A stretch of DNA of 64,000 bases, taken from assembly GCF_044377035.1 (NCBI RefSeq), contig NZ_JBILJW010000009.1, positions 72,783 to 136,782 on the forward strand. The letters run 5' to 3'. This document shows positions 45,295 through 55,937 of the stretch, piece by piece (within the stretch, counting starts at the first letter, position 1; every line of letters begins with the position of its first letter). The notes beneath the pieces are model-generated. The model was not told the origin of the DNA, ran no database searches, and saw only the letters and a program-made list of their open reading frames with translations. Origin of the DNA: Silanimonas sp044377035 (GTDB lineage: Bacteria > Pseudomonadota > Gammaproteobacteria > Xanthomonadales > Xanthomonadaceae). The position numbers were made by a program, and so were the translations under genes.

Positions 45295-46983
45295 TCACTC
45301 GTCGATCGGCACGTCCTTGGTCTCGCGGAGGAACAGGGTGCCGATGACCAGGCTCAGGGCCGCAATCGCGATCGGGTACCAGAGGCCGCTGTAGATGTTG
45401 CCGGTGAAGGCCACGAGGGCGAAAGCCGTGGTCGGCAGGAAGCCGCCGAACCAGCCGTTGCCGATGTGGTACGGGAGCGACATCGACGTGTAGCGGATGC
45501 GCGTCGGGAACATCTCGACCAGCCACGCCGCGATCGGGCCGTACACCATCGTCACGTACAGCACGAGGATGGTCAGCAGCAGCAGCACCATCGGCTCGTT
45601 GACCGCGGCCGGGTCGGCCGCCGCCGGGTAGCCCGCGGCAACCAGCGCGGTCTTCAGGCTGGCGGCATAGGCCTCGCTGCGGGCCTTGAACTCGGCGGCC
45701 GGCAGGCCGGCGCCGTCGAAGGCGGGCAGCACCACGTCGCCGACGCGCACCTCGGCGATGGCGCCGGTCGGCATCTCGGCATTGCTGTAGGGCACGCCGG
45801 CCTTGGTCAGCGCGCCCTTGGCCACGTCGCAGCTGTTGGTGAACACCGTCTTGCCGACCGGGTCGAACATCACGTTGCAGTTGTCGGGGTCGGCGCTGAC
45901 CACGACCGGCGAGGTGGCAATGGCCGCGTCGAGCGCCGGGTTGGCGTAGTGCGTCAGGCCCTTGAAGATCGGGATAAAGGTCAATGCGGCCAGCAAGCAC
46001 CCACCCATGATGATGCTCTTGCGCCCGATCTTGTCGGAAAGCCAGCCGAAGAAGATGAAGAACGGCGTGCCAATGGCGAGGGCGCCGGCGATGAGCAGGT
46101 TGGCGGTGGTCGGATCGACCTTGATGGTCTGCTGCAGGAAGAACAGCGCGTAGAACTGCCCGGCGTACCAGACCACGGCCTGGCCGGCGGTCGCGCCGAT
46201 CAGCGCGAGCAGGACGATCTTGCCGTTCTTCCAGTTGCCGAAGCTTTCGCTGATCGGTGCCTTGGAAGTCTTGTTCTCGTCCTTCATCTGCTGGAAGACC
46301 GGCGACTCGTGCAGCTGTGTGCGGATGTAGACGGAGATCGCCAGCAGCACCACCGAAAGGATGAAGGGCAAGCGCCAGCCCCAGGCGTCGAAGGCCTCGT
46401 TGCCCAGCAGCAGGCGGCAGCCGAGGATGACCGCCAGCGACAGGAACAGGCCGATCGTCGCGGTGGTCTGGATGAAGCTGGTGTACAGGCCGCGCTCGCC
46501 CTGTGGCGCATGCTCGGCGACGTAGGTCGCGGCACCACCGTACTCGCCGCCGAGCGCCAGGCCTTGCAGCATGCGCAGCACGATCAGGATGATCGGGGCC
46601 GCAACGCCGATCGATCCATAGCCGGGCAGGATGCCGACGAGGAAGGTCGAGACGCCCATCAGGACGATGGTGATGAGGAAGGTGAACTTGCGGCCGACGA
46701 GATCGCCGAGCCGTCCGAACACCAGCGCGCCGAAGGGCCGGACCGCGAAGCCGGCGGCGAAGGCCAGCAGGGCGAAGATGAAGCCCGAGGTCGGGTCGAG
46801 CGCGGTGAAGAAGTGCTTGGCGATGATCGCGGCGAGCGCGCCGTAGAGGAAGAAGTCGTACCACTCGAACACCGTGCCGAGGCTCGAGGCGAGGATGACC
46901 TTGCGGTGGCTCTTGTCGATGCCGTCGCCGAAGGCGTGGGCCGGCTTGCCGGCCGGCTGGGGGGCGTTCGGGATGGCGGCCAT
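45295..46983 (-). CDS. MHS-type MFS transporter (ProP/KgtP-like) with a large extra loop
   Basis: 562 residues versus about 430-450 for typical members. 'GTVFEWYDFFLYG' in helix 1, 'RPFGALVFGRLGDLVGRK' and 'LRMLQGLALGGEYGGAATYV' are metabolite:H+ symporter (MHS) family signatures. The extra length is an about 110-residue non-membrane segment (about 345-460) with two Cys ('DPDNCNVMF' and 'TNSCDVAKG') between late helices. Substrate probably an organic acid. ATG 46983, with AGGAG upstream. It is divergent from acsA, and may be linked to acetate use. Confidence 0.9.
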   Translation of the reverse strand: MAAIPNAPQPAGKPAHAFGDGIDKSHRKVILASSLGTVFEWYDFFLYGALAAIIAKHFFTALDPTSGFIFALLAFAAGFAVRPFGALVFGRLGDLVGRKFTFLITIVLMGVSTFLVGILPGYGSIGVAAPIILIVLRMLQGLALGGEYGGAATYVAEHAPQGERGLYTSFIQTTATIGLFLSLAVILGCRLLLGNEAFDAWGWRLPFILSVVLLAISVYIRTQLHESPVFQQMKDENKTSKAPISESFGNWKNGKIVLLALIGATAGQAVVWYAGQFYALFFLQQTIKVDPTTANLLIAGALAIGTPFFIFFGWLSDKIGRKSIIMGGCLLAALTFIPIFKGLTHYANPALDAAIATSPVVVSADPDNCNVMFDPVGKTVFTNSCDVAKGALTKAGVPYSNAEMPTGAIAEVRVGDVVLPAFDGAGLPAAEFKARSEAYAASLKTALVAAGYPAAADPAAVNEPMVLLLLTILVLYVTMVYGPIAAWLVEMFPTRIRYTSMSLPYHIGNGWFGGFLPTTAFALVAFTGNIYSGLWYPIAIAALSLVIGTLFLRETKDVPIDE

Positions 46984-47130
46984 GGGGCGCTCCTGAAGAA
47001 AGCATGCTTGGCGTGTGCCGAGCTTTGGCGACGGACTGTAGACGAGGTGGACGGCCATCGCGCCCTGACAGGCGAGACAGCGCCCGCCCTGCGTCGCACA
47101 CTGGGCGGATCCCGAGAGCGAGCCCCCGCC

Positions 47131-49083
47131 ATGGCCACCCCCGACGACCGCCTGCCCATTCCCGCCGACTTCGCCGCGCGGGCGCACTACGACAGCGCCC
47201 GCCTGGCGCAGGCCCGTGCCACCTTCGAGCGCGACCCGGACACGTGGTGGCGCTCGCTGGCCGAGCGCCTCGACTGGTCGCGCTTCCCGACCGAGATCGA
47301 GGACGTCGACTTCGATGCCGAGCGCTTCCGCATCCGCTGGTACGGCGACGGCGAACTCAACGTCGCGGCCAACTGCCTCGACCGCCAGCTCGCCACGAAC
47401 GGCGACAAGGCGGCGATCCTGTTCGAACCGGATGACCCGAAGGAACCGGCGCAGCGCATCAGTTACCGCGAACTGCACGCCCGCGTTTGTCGCTTGGCGA
47501 ATGCGCTGCAGAATCTCGGCGTGAAGCGAGGTGATCGCATCACCATCTACCTGCCGATGATCCCCGAAGCCGCCGTGGCCATGCTGGCCTGCGCGCGCAT
47601 CGGCGCCGTGCATTCGGTGGTGTTCGGCGGCTTCGCGCCGCACGCGGTGGCCGACCGCATCGCCGACTGCGGCAGCACGCTGGTGATCACCGCCGACGAG
47701 GCGCGTCGCGGCGGCAAGCGCATCCCGCTGAAGGCCACCATCGACGAAGCCTTGGCGATGCCGGGCACAACGACCGTCTCGACGGTGCTGGTGGTGCGCA
47801 ACACCGGCGCCGCGGTGCCCATGCAGATGCCGCGCGACCGCTGGTATGAATCGGTGGTCGAAGGCCAACCCGACGCGCACGACGCGCCGGTGATGGGCGC
47901 CGAGGACCCGCTGTTCATCCTCTACACCTCGGGCTCCACCGGGAAGCCGAAAGGCGTGCTGCACACCTCGGGCGGCTACCTCGCGTGGGCGAGTTGGACC
48001 TTCCACGCCGTGTTCGACCATCGTCCCGACGATGTGTTCTTCTGCACCGCCGACGTCGGTTGGATCACCGGCCACAGCTACATCGTCTACGGTCCCTTGA
48101 GCAACGGCGCCACCGCGGTGATGTTCGAAGGCGTGCCGACGTGGCCGGATTCGGGCCGCCTTTGGGACATCGTCGACCGCCACGGCGTCACCATCCTCTA
48201 CACCGCGCCGACCGCCATCCGCGCGCTGATGCGCGACGGCGACGAGCCGGTGAAGAAGCGCTCGCGCAAGACGCTGCGCCTGCTCGGCACCGTCGGCGAA
48301 CCGATCAACCCCGAAGCCTGGCGCTGGTACCACCGCGTGGTCGGCGACGAGCGCTGCCCGGTGGTCGACACCTGGTGGCAGACCGAAACCGGCGGGATGC
48401 TGATCTCGCCGATCCCCGGCGCCGTCGAGGCGAAACCGGGCTCTGCCACGCAGCCCCTGCCCGGCATCCGTCCGGCGCTCGTCGACGCGGACGGCAAGAT
48501 CCTCGAAGGAGCCACGAGCGGCAACCTCGTGTTGCTGGGCTCCTGGCCCGGGCAGATGCGCACGGTGTTCGGTGACCACGCGCGATTCATCGACACCTAC
48601 TTCAAGGCCTACCGCGGCATGTACTTCACCGGCGACGGCTGCCGTCGCGACGAAGACGGCTACTACTGGATCACCGGCCGCGTCGACGACGTCATCAACG
48701 TGTCGGGGCATCGCATCGGCACCGCGGAAGTGGAAAGCGCGCTGGTGTCTCACGCCACCGTGGCCGAAGCGGCCGTGGTTGGATTTCCGCATGACATCAA
48801 GGGCCAGGGCATCTACGCCTACGTGACGTTGAAGGCGGGCATCGACATGGACGACGCGCTGCTTGCCGAACTGAAGCAGCAGGTGCGCCACGAGATCGGG
48901 CCGATCGCCCAGCCTGACCACATCCAGTTCGCGCCCGGCCTACCGAAGACGCGCAGCGGCAAGATCATGCGGCGCATCCTGCGCAAGATCGCCGAGAACG
49001 CACCGGACCAATTGGGCGACACGACGACCCTGGCCGATCCGGCGGTGGTGCAGCACCTCGTCGAGCACCGGCTGGTGCGCTGA
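47131..49083 (+). CDS. acsA: acetyl-CoA synthetase
   Basis: 650 residues, the normal length. 'YTSGSTGKPKGVLH' is the AMP-binding P-loop, 'YWITGRVDDVINVSGHRIGT' the hinge, and 'PKTRSGKIMRRILRK' holds the acetylatable catalytic Lys. Activates acetate with ATP and CoA. ATG 47131. Divergent from the MFS transporter with 147 bases between. An open frame continues upstream for over 600 codons, but it only runs antisense to the MFS gene. Confidence 0.97.
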   Translation: MATPDDRLPIPADFAARAHYDSARLAQARATFERDPDTWWRSLAERLDWSRFPTEIEDVDFDAERFRIRWYGDGELNVAANCLDRQLATNGDKAAILFEPDDPKEPAQRISYRELHARVCRLANALQNLGVKRGDRITIYLPMIPEAAVAMLACARIGAVHSVVFGGFAPHAVADRIADCGSTLVITADEARRGGKRIPLKATIDEALAMPGTTTVSTVLVVRNTGAAVPMQMPRDRWYESVVEGQPDAHDAPVMGAEDPLFILYTSGSTGKPKGVLHTSGGYLAWASWTFHAVFDHRPDDVFFCTADVGWITGHSYIVYGPLSNGATAVMFEGVPTWPDSGRLWDIVDRHGVTILYTAPTAIRALMRDGDEPVKKRSRKTLRLLGTVGEPINPEAWRWYHRVVGDERCPVVDTWWQTETGGMLISPIPGAVEAKPGSATQPLPGIRPALVDADGKILEGATSGNLVLLGSWPGQMRTVFGDHARFIDTYFKAYRGMYFTGDGCRRDEDGYYWITGRVDDVINVSGHRIGTAEVESALVSHATVAEAAVVGFPHDIKGQGIYAYVTLKAGIDMDDALLAELKQQVRHEIGPIAQPDHIQFAPGLPKTRSGKIMRRILRKIAENAPDQLGDTTTLADPAVVQHLVEHRLVR

Positions 49084-49090
49084 GGTCGAC

Positions 49091-49990
49091 TCAGCCCATC
49101 GGATCGATCACGAATCCGCTGCCGAGGCGCTCGCGCACCTCGGCGAGGCGACGCCGGCTGATCGGTACGCGCTCACCGCCGCGCAGCTCGCAGGCCCAGC
49201 CCTTGGCGCTCTTCGAGACGCGCCGCAGGTGCGCGAACGCGATCCAGTGCGAGCGGTGCACGCGCAGGCCCGCCTCGGGCAGGGCGGCCTCGACTTCGGC
49301 GAGGCTGCCCAGCACCGTCGCCCGGCCCAACGCGGTGCGCACTTGCAGGTAGTGCAGGTCGGCATCGATGCGGACGATATCGCGACCGATGGCGGCGGGC
49401 AGGCGTTCGAAAAAGGGCGATGCGGCCAGCTCGGGCGTGTCGTGCGCCGGCGCGATCGTCGCATCGACGATCCCAGCGTCGCTGCGGTCGTTGCCCACGA
49501 CCATCGGCGGAATCGGGCTGCCGCCCACGGGGGCCGACGGGGACTCGCGGATCACCGTGGGCGCCAGCGGCACGAGGTTCAGCAGCGCCCAGCTGACGAG
49601 GTAGCTCGGCGCCAGTTGCAGCCATTCGGCCACCAGGGCCAGCCCGCCACCCGCCGCCTCCCACTGGTCCAGGACGTCGTCCGACGGGCCTTCCGCCGGC
49701 ATCGGGAACAGGCGCTCGAAACCGAGGGCCAGGGGAGCGAAAGCGAGGCTGCCCAGCAGGCCACCGACCAGCAGGCGTGACCAGGCCGGCGCCGCCCTCA
49801 GGATGGACCAACGCGCCGTGGCATGGGTGGCGACGATGGCCAGCGCGAGCCCGACCCCGATGTGCACAATCCACACCGCCCAAGCGGCGAACCAGGGCAA
49901 CGTCCGCGTCGGCTCCGGCTCGAGTTGGGCGAACAGCAGGGCCAAGGCGATGACGACGATCGGCCAGGTGCGGGCGTAATGGGCGGTCAT
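49091..49990 (-). CDS. membrane-anchored LytTR DNA-binding regulator
   Basis: 299 residues. Four transmembrane helices (within 1-140), a loop to about 195, then a LytTR domain (about 205-295): 'DLHYLQVRTALGRATV', 'LRVHRSHWIAFAHLR', 'VPISRRRLAEV'. LytTR domains bind DNA at CCGTTCGTC-type sites (AlgR). No histidine kinase or receiver is attached; such membrane LytTR proteins are usually regulated by a small membrane partner. Divergent from the barrel protein at 50132. Confidence 0.88.
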   Translation of the reverse strand: MTAHYARTWPIVVIALALLFAQLEPEPTRTLPWFAAWAVWIVHIGVGLALAIVATHATARWSILRAAPAWSRLLVGGLLGSLAFAPLALGFERLFPMPAEGPSDDVLDQWEAAGGGLALVAEWLQLAPSYLVSWALLNLVPLAPTVIRESPSAPVGGSPIPPMVVGNDRSDAGIVDATIAPAHDTPELAASPFFERLPAAIGRDIVRIDADLHYLQVRTALGRATVLGSLAEVEAALPEAGLRVHRSHWIAFAHLRRVSKSAKGWACELRGGERVPISRRRLAEVRERLGSGFVIDPMG

Positions 49991-50008
49991 GGCGGGAGTT
50001 TAGGGCGG

Positions 50009-50054
50009 CCGTTCGTGCAGGCAACGTGCCGCTGGTGCAGCCGGCACACGACGG
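50009..50054. promoter_or_regulatory. candidate LytTR (AlgR-like) box pair
   Basis: CCGTTCGTG at 50009-50017 differs from the AlgR box CCGTTCGTC at one base. About 30 bases later an inverted near-copy, CACGACGG (50047-50054), reads CCGTCGTG on the other strand. Both lie in the 141-bp region between the LytTR gene and the barrel gene. Confidence 0.35.
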
Positions 50055-50131
50055 TCACACCAGCGTCGATGCGGCGTGGGCAGCTTAGGGGCACCGCGCA
50101 CCCCGGCGCGGCCTGACCCGGAGACCCCGAG

Positions 50132-50806
50132 ATGACCCGACACACGACCCCGACCCCCCGCCGCCGCGCCGCCCTCTGCCTCGCGCTGGCCCTGGCTGCC
50201 GCGCCAGCGGCCCAAGCCAGCGACGAGGGCCTCTACGCCACCGCCCTGCTCGGCCTCGCCAACCAGTCCGACCAGACGCTGACCTGGAGCGGCATCACCG
50301 CCCCGCCGTCCGGGAATCAATCGCGCAACCTCGCCCTCGACAGCGGCCTGCTCGGCGGCGGCGCCCTCGGCTGGGCCTTCGGGAACGGCTGGCGGGTGGA
50401 GGGCGAATTCGTCTACCAGAGCGTCGACGCCGGCAATCCCGGCTTCGCCGCGCCCGGCCCGCAGGGCAACGGCGACAACTTCGCCTCGACCAGCGCCGCC
50501 GTGAACCTGCTCTACGACATCGACCTGTTCGGCTCGGAGAAGGCCCGGACCTACGTCGGCGTGGGCTATGCCCAGTTGACGGAGGTCGACATGGACATCG
50601 GCAGTTCGTCCTACAGCGGCGATGGTGACGGCATCCAGCTTCTGTTCGGGGCGCGCTACGACCTCGGCGATAACCTCTTCATGGATGCCGGGCTGCGATG
50701 GCTCGACGCCGGCAAGGTGACGCTCGATGCCGAGACCGGCAGCGGTCGCATCACGACCGATTACGCGCCTTGGGCGGTGACGGTGGGTCTCGGCTGGCGC
50801 TTCTGA
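50132..50806 (+). CDS. outer-membrane beta-barrel protein
   Basis: 224 residues. Signal peptide (1-29), then alternating amphipathic strands ('GLLGGGALGWAFGNGWRVEGEFVYQS', 'LLYDIDLFGSEKARTYVGVGY', 'GARYDLGDNLFMDAGLRW') and a final 'WAVTVGLGWRF' with C-terminal Phe as outer-membrane insertion signal. Eight-stranded OmpA/OmpW-like barrel size. Divergent from the LytTR gene. Confidence 0.86.
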   Translation: MTRHTTPTPRRRAALCLALALAAAPAAQASDEGLYATALLGLANQSDQTLTWSGITAPPSGNQSRNLALDSGLLGGGALGWAFGNGWRVEGEFVYQSVDAGNPGFAAPGPQGNGDNFASTSAAVNLLYDIDLFGSEKARTYVGVGYAQLTEVDMDIGSSSYSGDGDGIQLLFGARYDLGDNLFMDAGLRWLDAGKVTLDAETGSGRITTDYAPWAVTVGLGWRF

Positions 50807-50831
50807 GCAAGGGCGGGCCAACCGACCCCGC

Positions 50832-51528
50832 TCAACCCGCGCGCCGCGGCCCGTCGCTGACGATGCGCCCGTCGACCAGCTCGATCACCCGGTCGCAGCG
50901 GTCGGCGAGGCGCGGGTCATGCGTCACCACCAGCACGGCGAAGCCGCGCTCGGCGTGCAGCCGGCGCAGCAGGGCGAAGACCTCGTCGGCCGTCTGCGTG
51001 TCGAGGTTGCCGGTGGGCTCGTCGGCGAGCAGCAGGGCGGGCCGCGCCATCAGCGCACGGACGATGGCCACGCGCTGCTGCTGGCCGCCGGAGAGCGCCA
51101 TCGGTTTGCGGTCGGCGAGCGTGCCGAGGCCCACGGCTTCCAGCAGCTCCTTCGCCTCGGCGATGAGGGCGGGCGTGGGTCGGCCCTCGCGGGCCAGCCT
51201 CGGCATCATCACGTTCTCCAGCGCGGTGAACGCCGGCAGCAAGTGGTGGAACTGGAACACGAAGCCGATGGCTTCGCCGCGCAGCCGCGTGCGGGTGTCG
51301 TCGTCGAGCGCGCGCGTCGGTTGGCCGAGCAGTTCGATCTCGCCCTCGGTGGGCGAGTCGAGCTGGCCCAGCAGATTCAACAGCGTCGTCTTGCCCGAGC
51401 CCGACGGGCCAATGAGTGCTGCGAACTCGCCGCGGCGCAATTCGAAACCAAGGCCGTGCAGCACTTCGATCTCGCTGGGCAGGCCGACGTTGTAGCGCTT
51501 GCGCACGCCGTCGAGGCGCAGGACGAGG

Positions 51529-51539
<11 letters not shown>
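50832..51539 (-). CDS. ABC transporter ATPase (LolD/MacB-like)
   Basis: 235 residues. Walker A 'LIGPSGSGKTTLL', Q-loop 'FVFQFHHLLP', signature 'ALSGGQQQRVAIVRAL', Walker B 'LLLADEPTGNLDTQT', H-loop 'VVTHDPRLA'. Tenth-strand features match the LolD/MacB group, which acts on the periplasm without classical import. GTG start at 51539 chosen; it overlaps the permease stop by 11 bases. Belongs to the unit with the genes at 51529 and 52758. Confidence 0.93.
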
Positions 51540-52757
<1,218 letters not shown>

Positions 52758-52761
<4 letters not shown>

Positions 52762-53954
52762 TCCGCCGCGGCGACGCGGACGCGCGCACCGTCGGCCGGC
52801 GCACCGGCCAGCGGCAGCACGGCCTCGCCTTCGGCCAGTCCTTCGAGCACCTCGACACGGTCGACGCCGCGAAGCCCGAGCGTCACCGGCACGCGCTGCA
52901 CGCGGCCCTCGCGAACGACGAGCACGGTCGACGGCCCGGCGCTGTCGCTCGTATCGACGGCATCGATCGGCAGCACCAGCGCGCGCTCGCGGCGCCCCAC
53001 TTCGATGTCGATGGAGACGGTCATGTCCTGCCGCAGCGTGGCCGGCGGCTCGGGCACTTCGACGCGCACTTCCACGGTGCCGGTCTGCGGGTCGACGGCC
53101 GGTGCGATGAACACCACGCGGGCCGGCAGGCGCTGGCTGGGAAAGGCATCGGCCGACACCAGCGCCGTTTGGCCCTCGGCGAGGCGATCGAGATTGCGCT
53201 CGTCCACCTGCGCGACAACCAGCAGGTCGCCGTCGCGGGCCAGTTCGACGATGCCGCGGCCGGCCTGCACCACGTCGCCGGGCTCGGCGAGCCGGCGCAG
53301 CACGGTGCCCGCCACGCGGGTGCGGATCACGGTCTGGGCCAGCGCCGCCTCGGCGGTGGCGACGCGATCGCGCAACAGGCGTTCGGTGCTGCCGCCGGGG
53401 CCGGAGGCGCGCGCCTGCGCTTCCGCTCCCGCCAGCGCGGCCTCGGCCACGCGACGGGCCTGCGTGGCCTGTTCGGCGCGGTCGCGGGCCACGAGGCCCT
53501 TGGCGGCGAGTTCGGCGAAGCGCGCGGCATCGCGGCGTGCCTGTTCGGCTGCGCCTCGCGCCTGCACCAGGGTGGCCGCATCCACCGGACGCTCGCGCTC
53601 CAGCAGTTGCGCCAGTGCCGCACGGGCTTCCTCGAGTTTTGCGCGCTCGTCGTCGTCGGAGAGCCGAGCCACGACATCGCCAGCCGCCAGACGATCACCC
53701 TCGCGCACCGGACGTTCAACGACGGTGCCGGTGATCTCGCTGCCGACGGTGACGCGCGATGGCGTCTCGACGCGACCGGTGGCCACGACATTGGCGAGCA
53801 GCGGGCGGGCCTCGACGCGATAGGCCTCGACGACAGGACCGGAGACCCAGCCGGGCACGCGCGAGGCCAGGGCCAGGAGGACGAGCGCAGCCACGGCCCA
53901 AGGCCAGTGGCGACGCAGCGCGGTGAGGACGGAGGGCGAGGTGATCGACATCAC
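52758..53954 (-). CDS. HlyD/MacA-like periplasmic adaptor protein
   Basis: 398 residues. A single N-terminal helix, a lipoyl-like domain split around a long coiled-coil hairpin (about 95-210), then beta-barrel and C-terminal domains ('SIDIEVGRRERALVLPIDAV'). MacA-type adaptors link an inner-membrane transporter to an outer-membrane duct. No TolC-like gene is here. Together with 51529 and 50832 it forms a MacAB-like tripartite exporter. Start at the first ATG (53954). Confidence 0.93.
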
Positions 53955-54046
53955 GGGAGCGTAGCGCAGGGCGGGACTGGCACACCGTGCGGAAGCGCGT
54001 CACGCTCAGCCCACCCCGCGCCGCGCGCGCCGCCCTGGAGACGACC

Positions 54047-54826
54047 ATGCCCGTCCACACCCCGCCGCTCGGTGCCCCGTGCTGGTTCGAACTGGCCAGC
54101 ACCGATCCCGCGCGCTCCATCACCTTCGCCCACGCGGTGTTCGGCTGGTCGGCCGATGAGCAGGGCACGCCGATGGGGCCCTACGCCTTCATGGCCAATG
54201 CGACCGCCGCGGTGGGGGCCATCTGCGGCCTGCCACCCGGCGCCGAAGGCGCGCCCTCGTTCTGGAGCGCCTACTTCCTCGTGGCCGATGTCGACGCGTC
54301 GCGCGCCAAGGCCATCGCGCTCGGGGCCACGCCCTTCGGCGAGCCCTTCGACGTGCCCGGGATGGGCCGCGGCGCGGTGCTGGCCGACCCGGGCGGCGCG
54401 GTCTTCAACCTCTGGCAGGCGGACGCGGCGGCCGGCGGCGAGTTCGCGATGTTCGAGGACTTCAGCATCGGCTGGGTCGAACTCGCCACGCGCGACGTCG
54501 AGGCCGCGCAGCGTTTCTATGGCGAACTGCTCGGCTGGAGCTTCAAGGATTCGGCCAACGCGCCCGCCGGCACGCGCTACAGCGAGTACGCGGTCGGCGA
54601 AACGCACTACGGCGGCCTGTTGCAGATGACCGCCGAGTGGGGCGACCTGCCGGCGCACTGGTCGCTGTATGTGGTCGTTCCGGACCTTGGGATCGCGCTG
54701 TCGGCCACTGACGCGGCGGGCGGCAGCGTGAGCGTGCCGGCCTTCGACGCGCCGGGCGTGGGCCGCATCGCCCGCATCGACGACCCGACCGGCGCCGGGC
54801 TCTACCTGATCGAACTCGCACGCTGA
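54047..54826 (+). CDS. VOC-family (glyoxalase-like) protein, two modules
   Basis: 259 residues with two VOC repeats (about 12-125 and 140-255). First module starts 'CWFELASTDPARSITFAHAV', second 'GWVELATRDVEAAQRFYGEL'. The pattern E/H at the beta-alpha-beta-beta-beta ends could hold a metal. It resembles the 27-kDa antigen Cfp30B-type bleomycin-resistance/glyoxalase group. ATG 54047 with CTGGAG upstream. It ends 25 bases inside the convergent SDR gene. Confidence 0.88.
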   Translation: MPVHTPPLGAPCWFELASTDPARSITFAHAVFGWSADEQGTPMGPYAFMANATAAVGAICGLPPGAEGAPSFWSAYFLVADVDASRAKAIALGATPFGEPFDVPGMGRGAVLADPGGAVFNLWQADAAAGGEFAMFEDFSIGWVELATRDVEAAQRFYGELLGWSFKDSANAPAGTRYSEYAVGETHYGGLLQMTAEWGDLPAHWSLYVVVPDLGIALSATDAAGGSVSVPAFDAPGVGRIARIDDPTGAGLYLIELAR

Positions 54827-55731
54827 CGCAGGAGGGCCACCAGCGCCTCCGCGCTCGCACCGCCGCGCGTCATGGCGAAGGCGTGCTCGGTGTCGCGGTG
54901 GCGGTCGAGCCAGAGCCCCCCCTCCGGCCGCGGCTCGGGCCGCGTCGCTGCCAGCCACAGCGTGGTGTCGGCGCCCTGCTCGCCGTTGCGCAGCACGCGG
55001 CGCAACACGCGGCGGAATCCCGGCAGGGACGAGCGCACGCCATCGGTGTCGACCCAGCCCGGGTGCATCACGTGCGCACGGGGGCCGTGCGCCTCCGCGT
55101 TCCACGCACGGGTGAGCTCGATCTGCGCGCGTTTGTGCTGCGCGTAGGCCATGAAGCCGTCGTGGTGGGCCGCGTCGCGCGCCTCGAGGGCGTCGAGATC
55201 GAGCTTCGCGCCGTAGGCGCCACCGGAGCTCATCGCGATGATCAGGCTGCCGGCGTCGAGGGCGCCGGCCTCACGCAAAGCCGACGTCATCGCGAAGGGC
55301 ACCAGCAGGTTGGTCGCGAAGCTGGTTTCCACGCCCTCGGACGTCCGCGTATGCGCGTGCAGCATCACGCCGACGTTGTGCACCAGCACATCGAAGCGCG
55401 GGGCGTGCGCGGCCCAAGCCTCGGCCTCCGCAACGCGGGATAGATCCAGCGGAACGACGTGCAGCCGGCGTGCGCCCTCGCCGGCATCGCGGCGCAGGGC
55501 CTCGAGCTTGGCCGCGTCGCGCGCCAGCGCATGCACCTCGGCCCCCCCGTGCAAGGCGCCGAGCACGATGGCGCGGCCGATGCCGCCACTCGCCCCGGTA
55601 ACGCACCAGCGCTGGCCGCGGAAATCGAAGGGCGCGGCGGGGCGGGCCGCGAGGCGGCGCCGATGGCCGAACGTGGAGAACGGCCCGAGGAAGCGGGCGT
55701 AGAAAACCAGCGAGGCGAGCGTCTTGAGCAT
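54802..55731 (-). CDS. short-chain dehydrogenase/reductase
   Basis: 309 residues. 'VTGASGGIGRAIV' (Rossmann GxxxGxG), 'VHNVGVM' (NNAG position), catalytic 'SSGGAYG' (Ser) and 'YAQHK' (Tyr, Lys). A hydrophobic N-terminal arm of about 40 residues precedes the domain, as in retinol dehydrogenase-like (RDH/DHRS12) SDRs. Substrate unknown. Start ATG 55731. Overlaps the VOC gene by 25 bases, tail to tail. Confidence 0.9.
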   Translation of the reverse strand: MLKTLASLVFYARFLGPFSTFGHRRRLAARPAAPFDFRGQRWCVTGASGGIGRAIVLGALHGGAEVHALARDAAKLEALRRDAGEGARRLHVVPLDLSRVAEAEAWAAHAPRFDVLVHNVGVMLHAHTRTSEGVETSFATNLLVPFAMTSALREAGALDAGSLIIAMSSGGAYGAKLDLDALEARDAAHHDGFMAYAQHKRAQIELTRAWNAEAHGPRAHVMHPGWVDTDGVRSSLPGFRRVLRRVLRNGEQGADTTLWLAATRPEPRPEGGLWLDRHRDTEHAFAMTRGGASAEALVALLRQRASSIR

Positions 55732-55937
55732 GCGTGCAGCATCGCGCAATCCGCGGCGAGGCGCGGTGATCGGGATGCGAGCGGGGGGTGAGGGGGCTCA
55801 TGCCCAGGTCCGGCGGGGAATCGGACAGCGCTTGGGAAGCCCATCGGACGCAGGCGCCCGCTCGTCGGCTCGGGCTGGCGGAGGTGAAGGGCGCTTTGCT
55901 CAGATGCCCGCTTCGCCTGCCGCCCCCCGTGCCCCCA

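Noticed and set aside
45223..47130. Long open frame upstream of acsA on the plus strand (over 600 codons)
   Set aside because: It runs antisense to the MFS transporter, has a Gly/Glu/Asp/Arg-rich composition typical of an antisense frame in GC-rich DNA, and no domain; AcsA starts at 47131.
46984..48921. Upstream extension of the MFS frame across acsA on the minus strand
   Set aside because: Antisense to acsA with no sensible protein; the transporter's own ATG and ribosome-binding site are at 46983.
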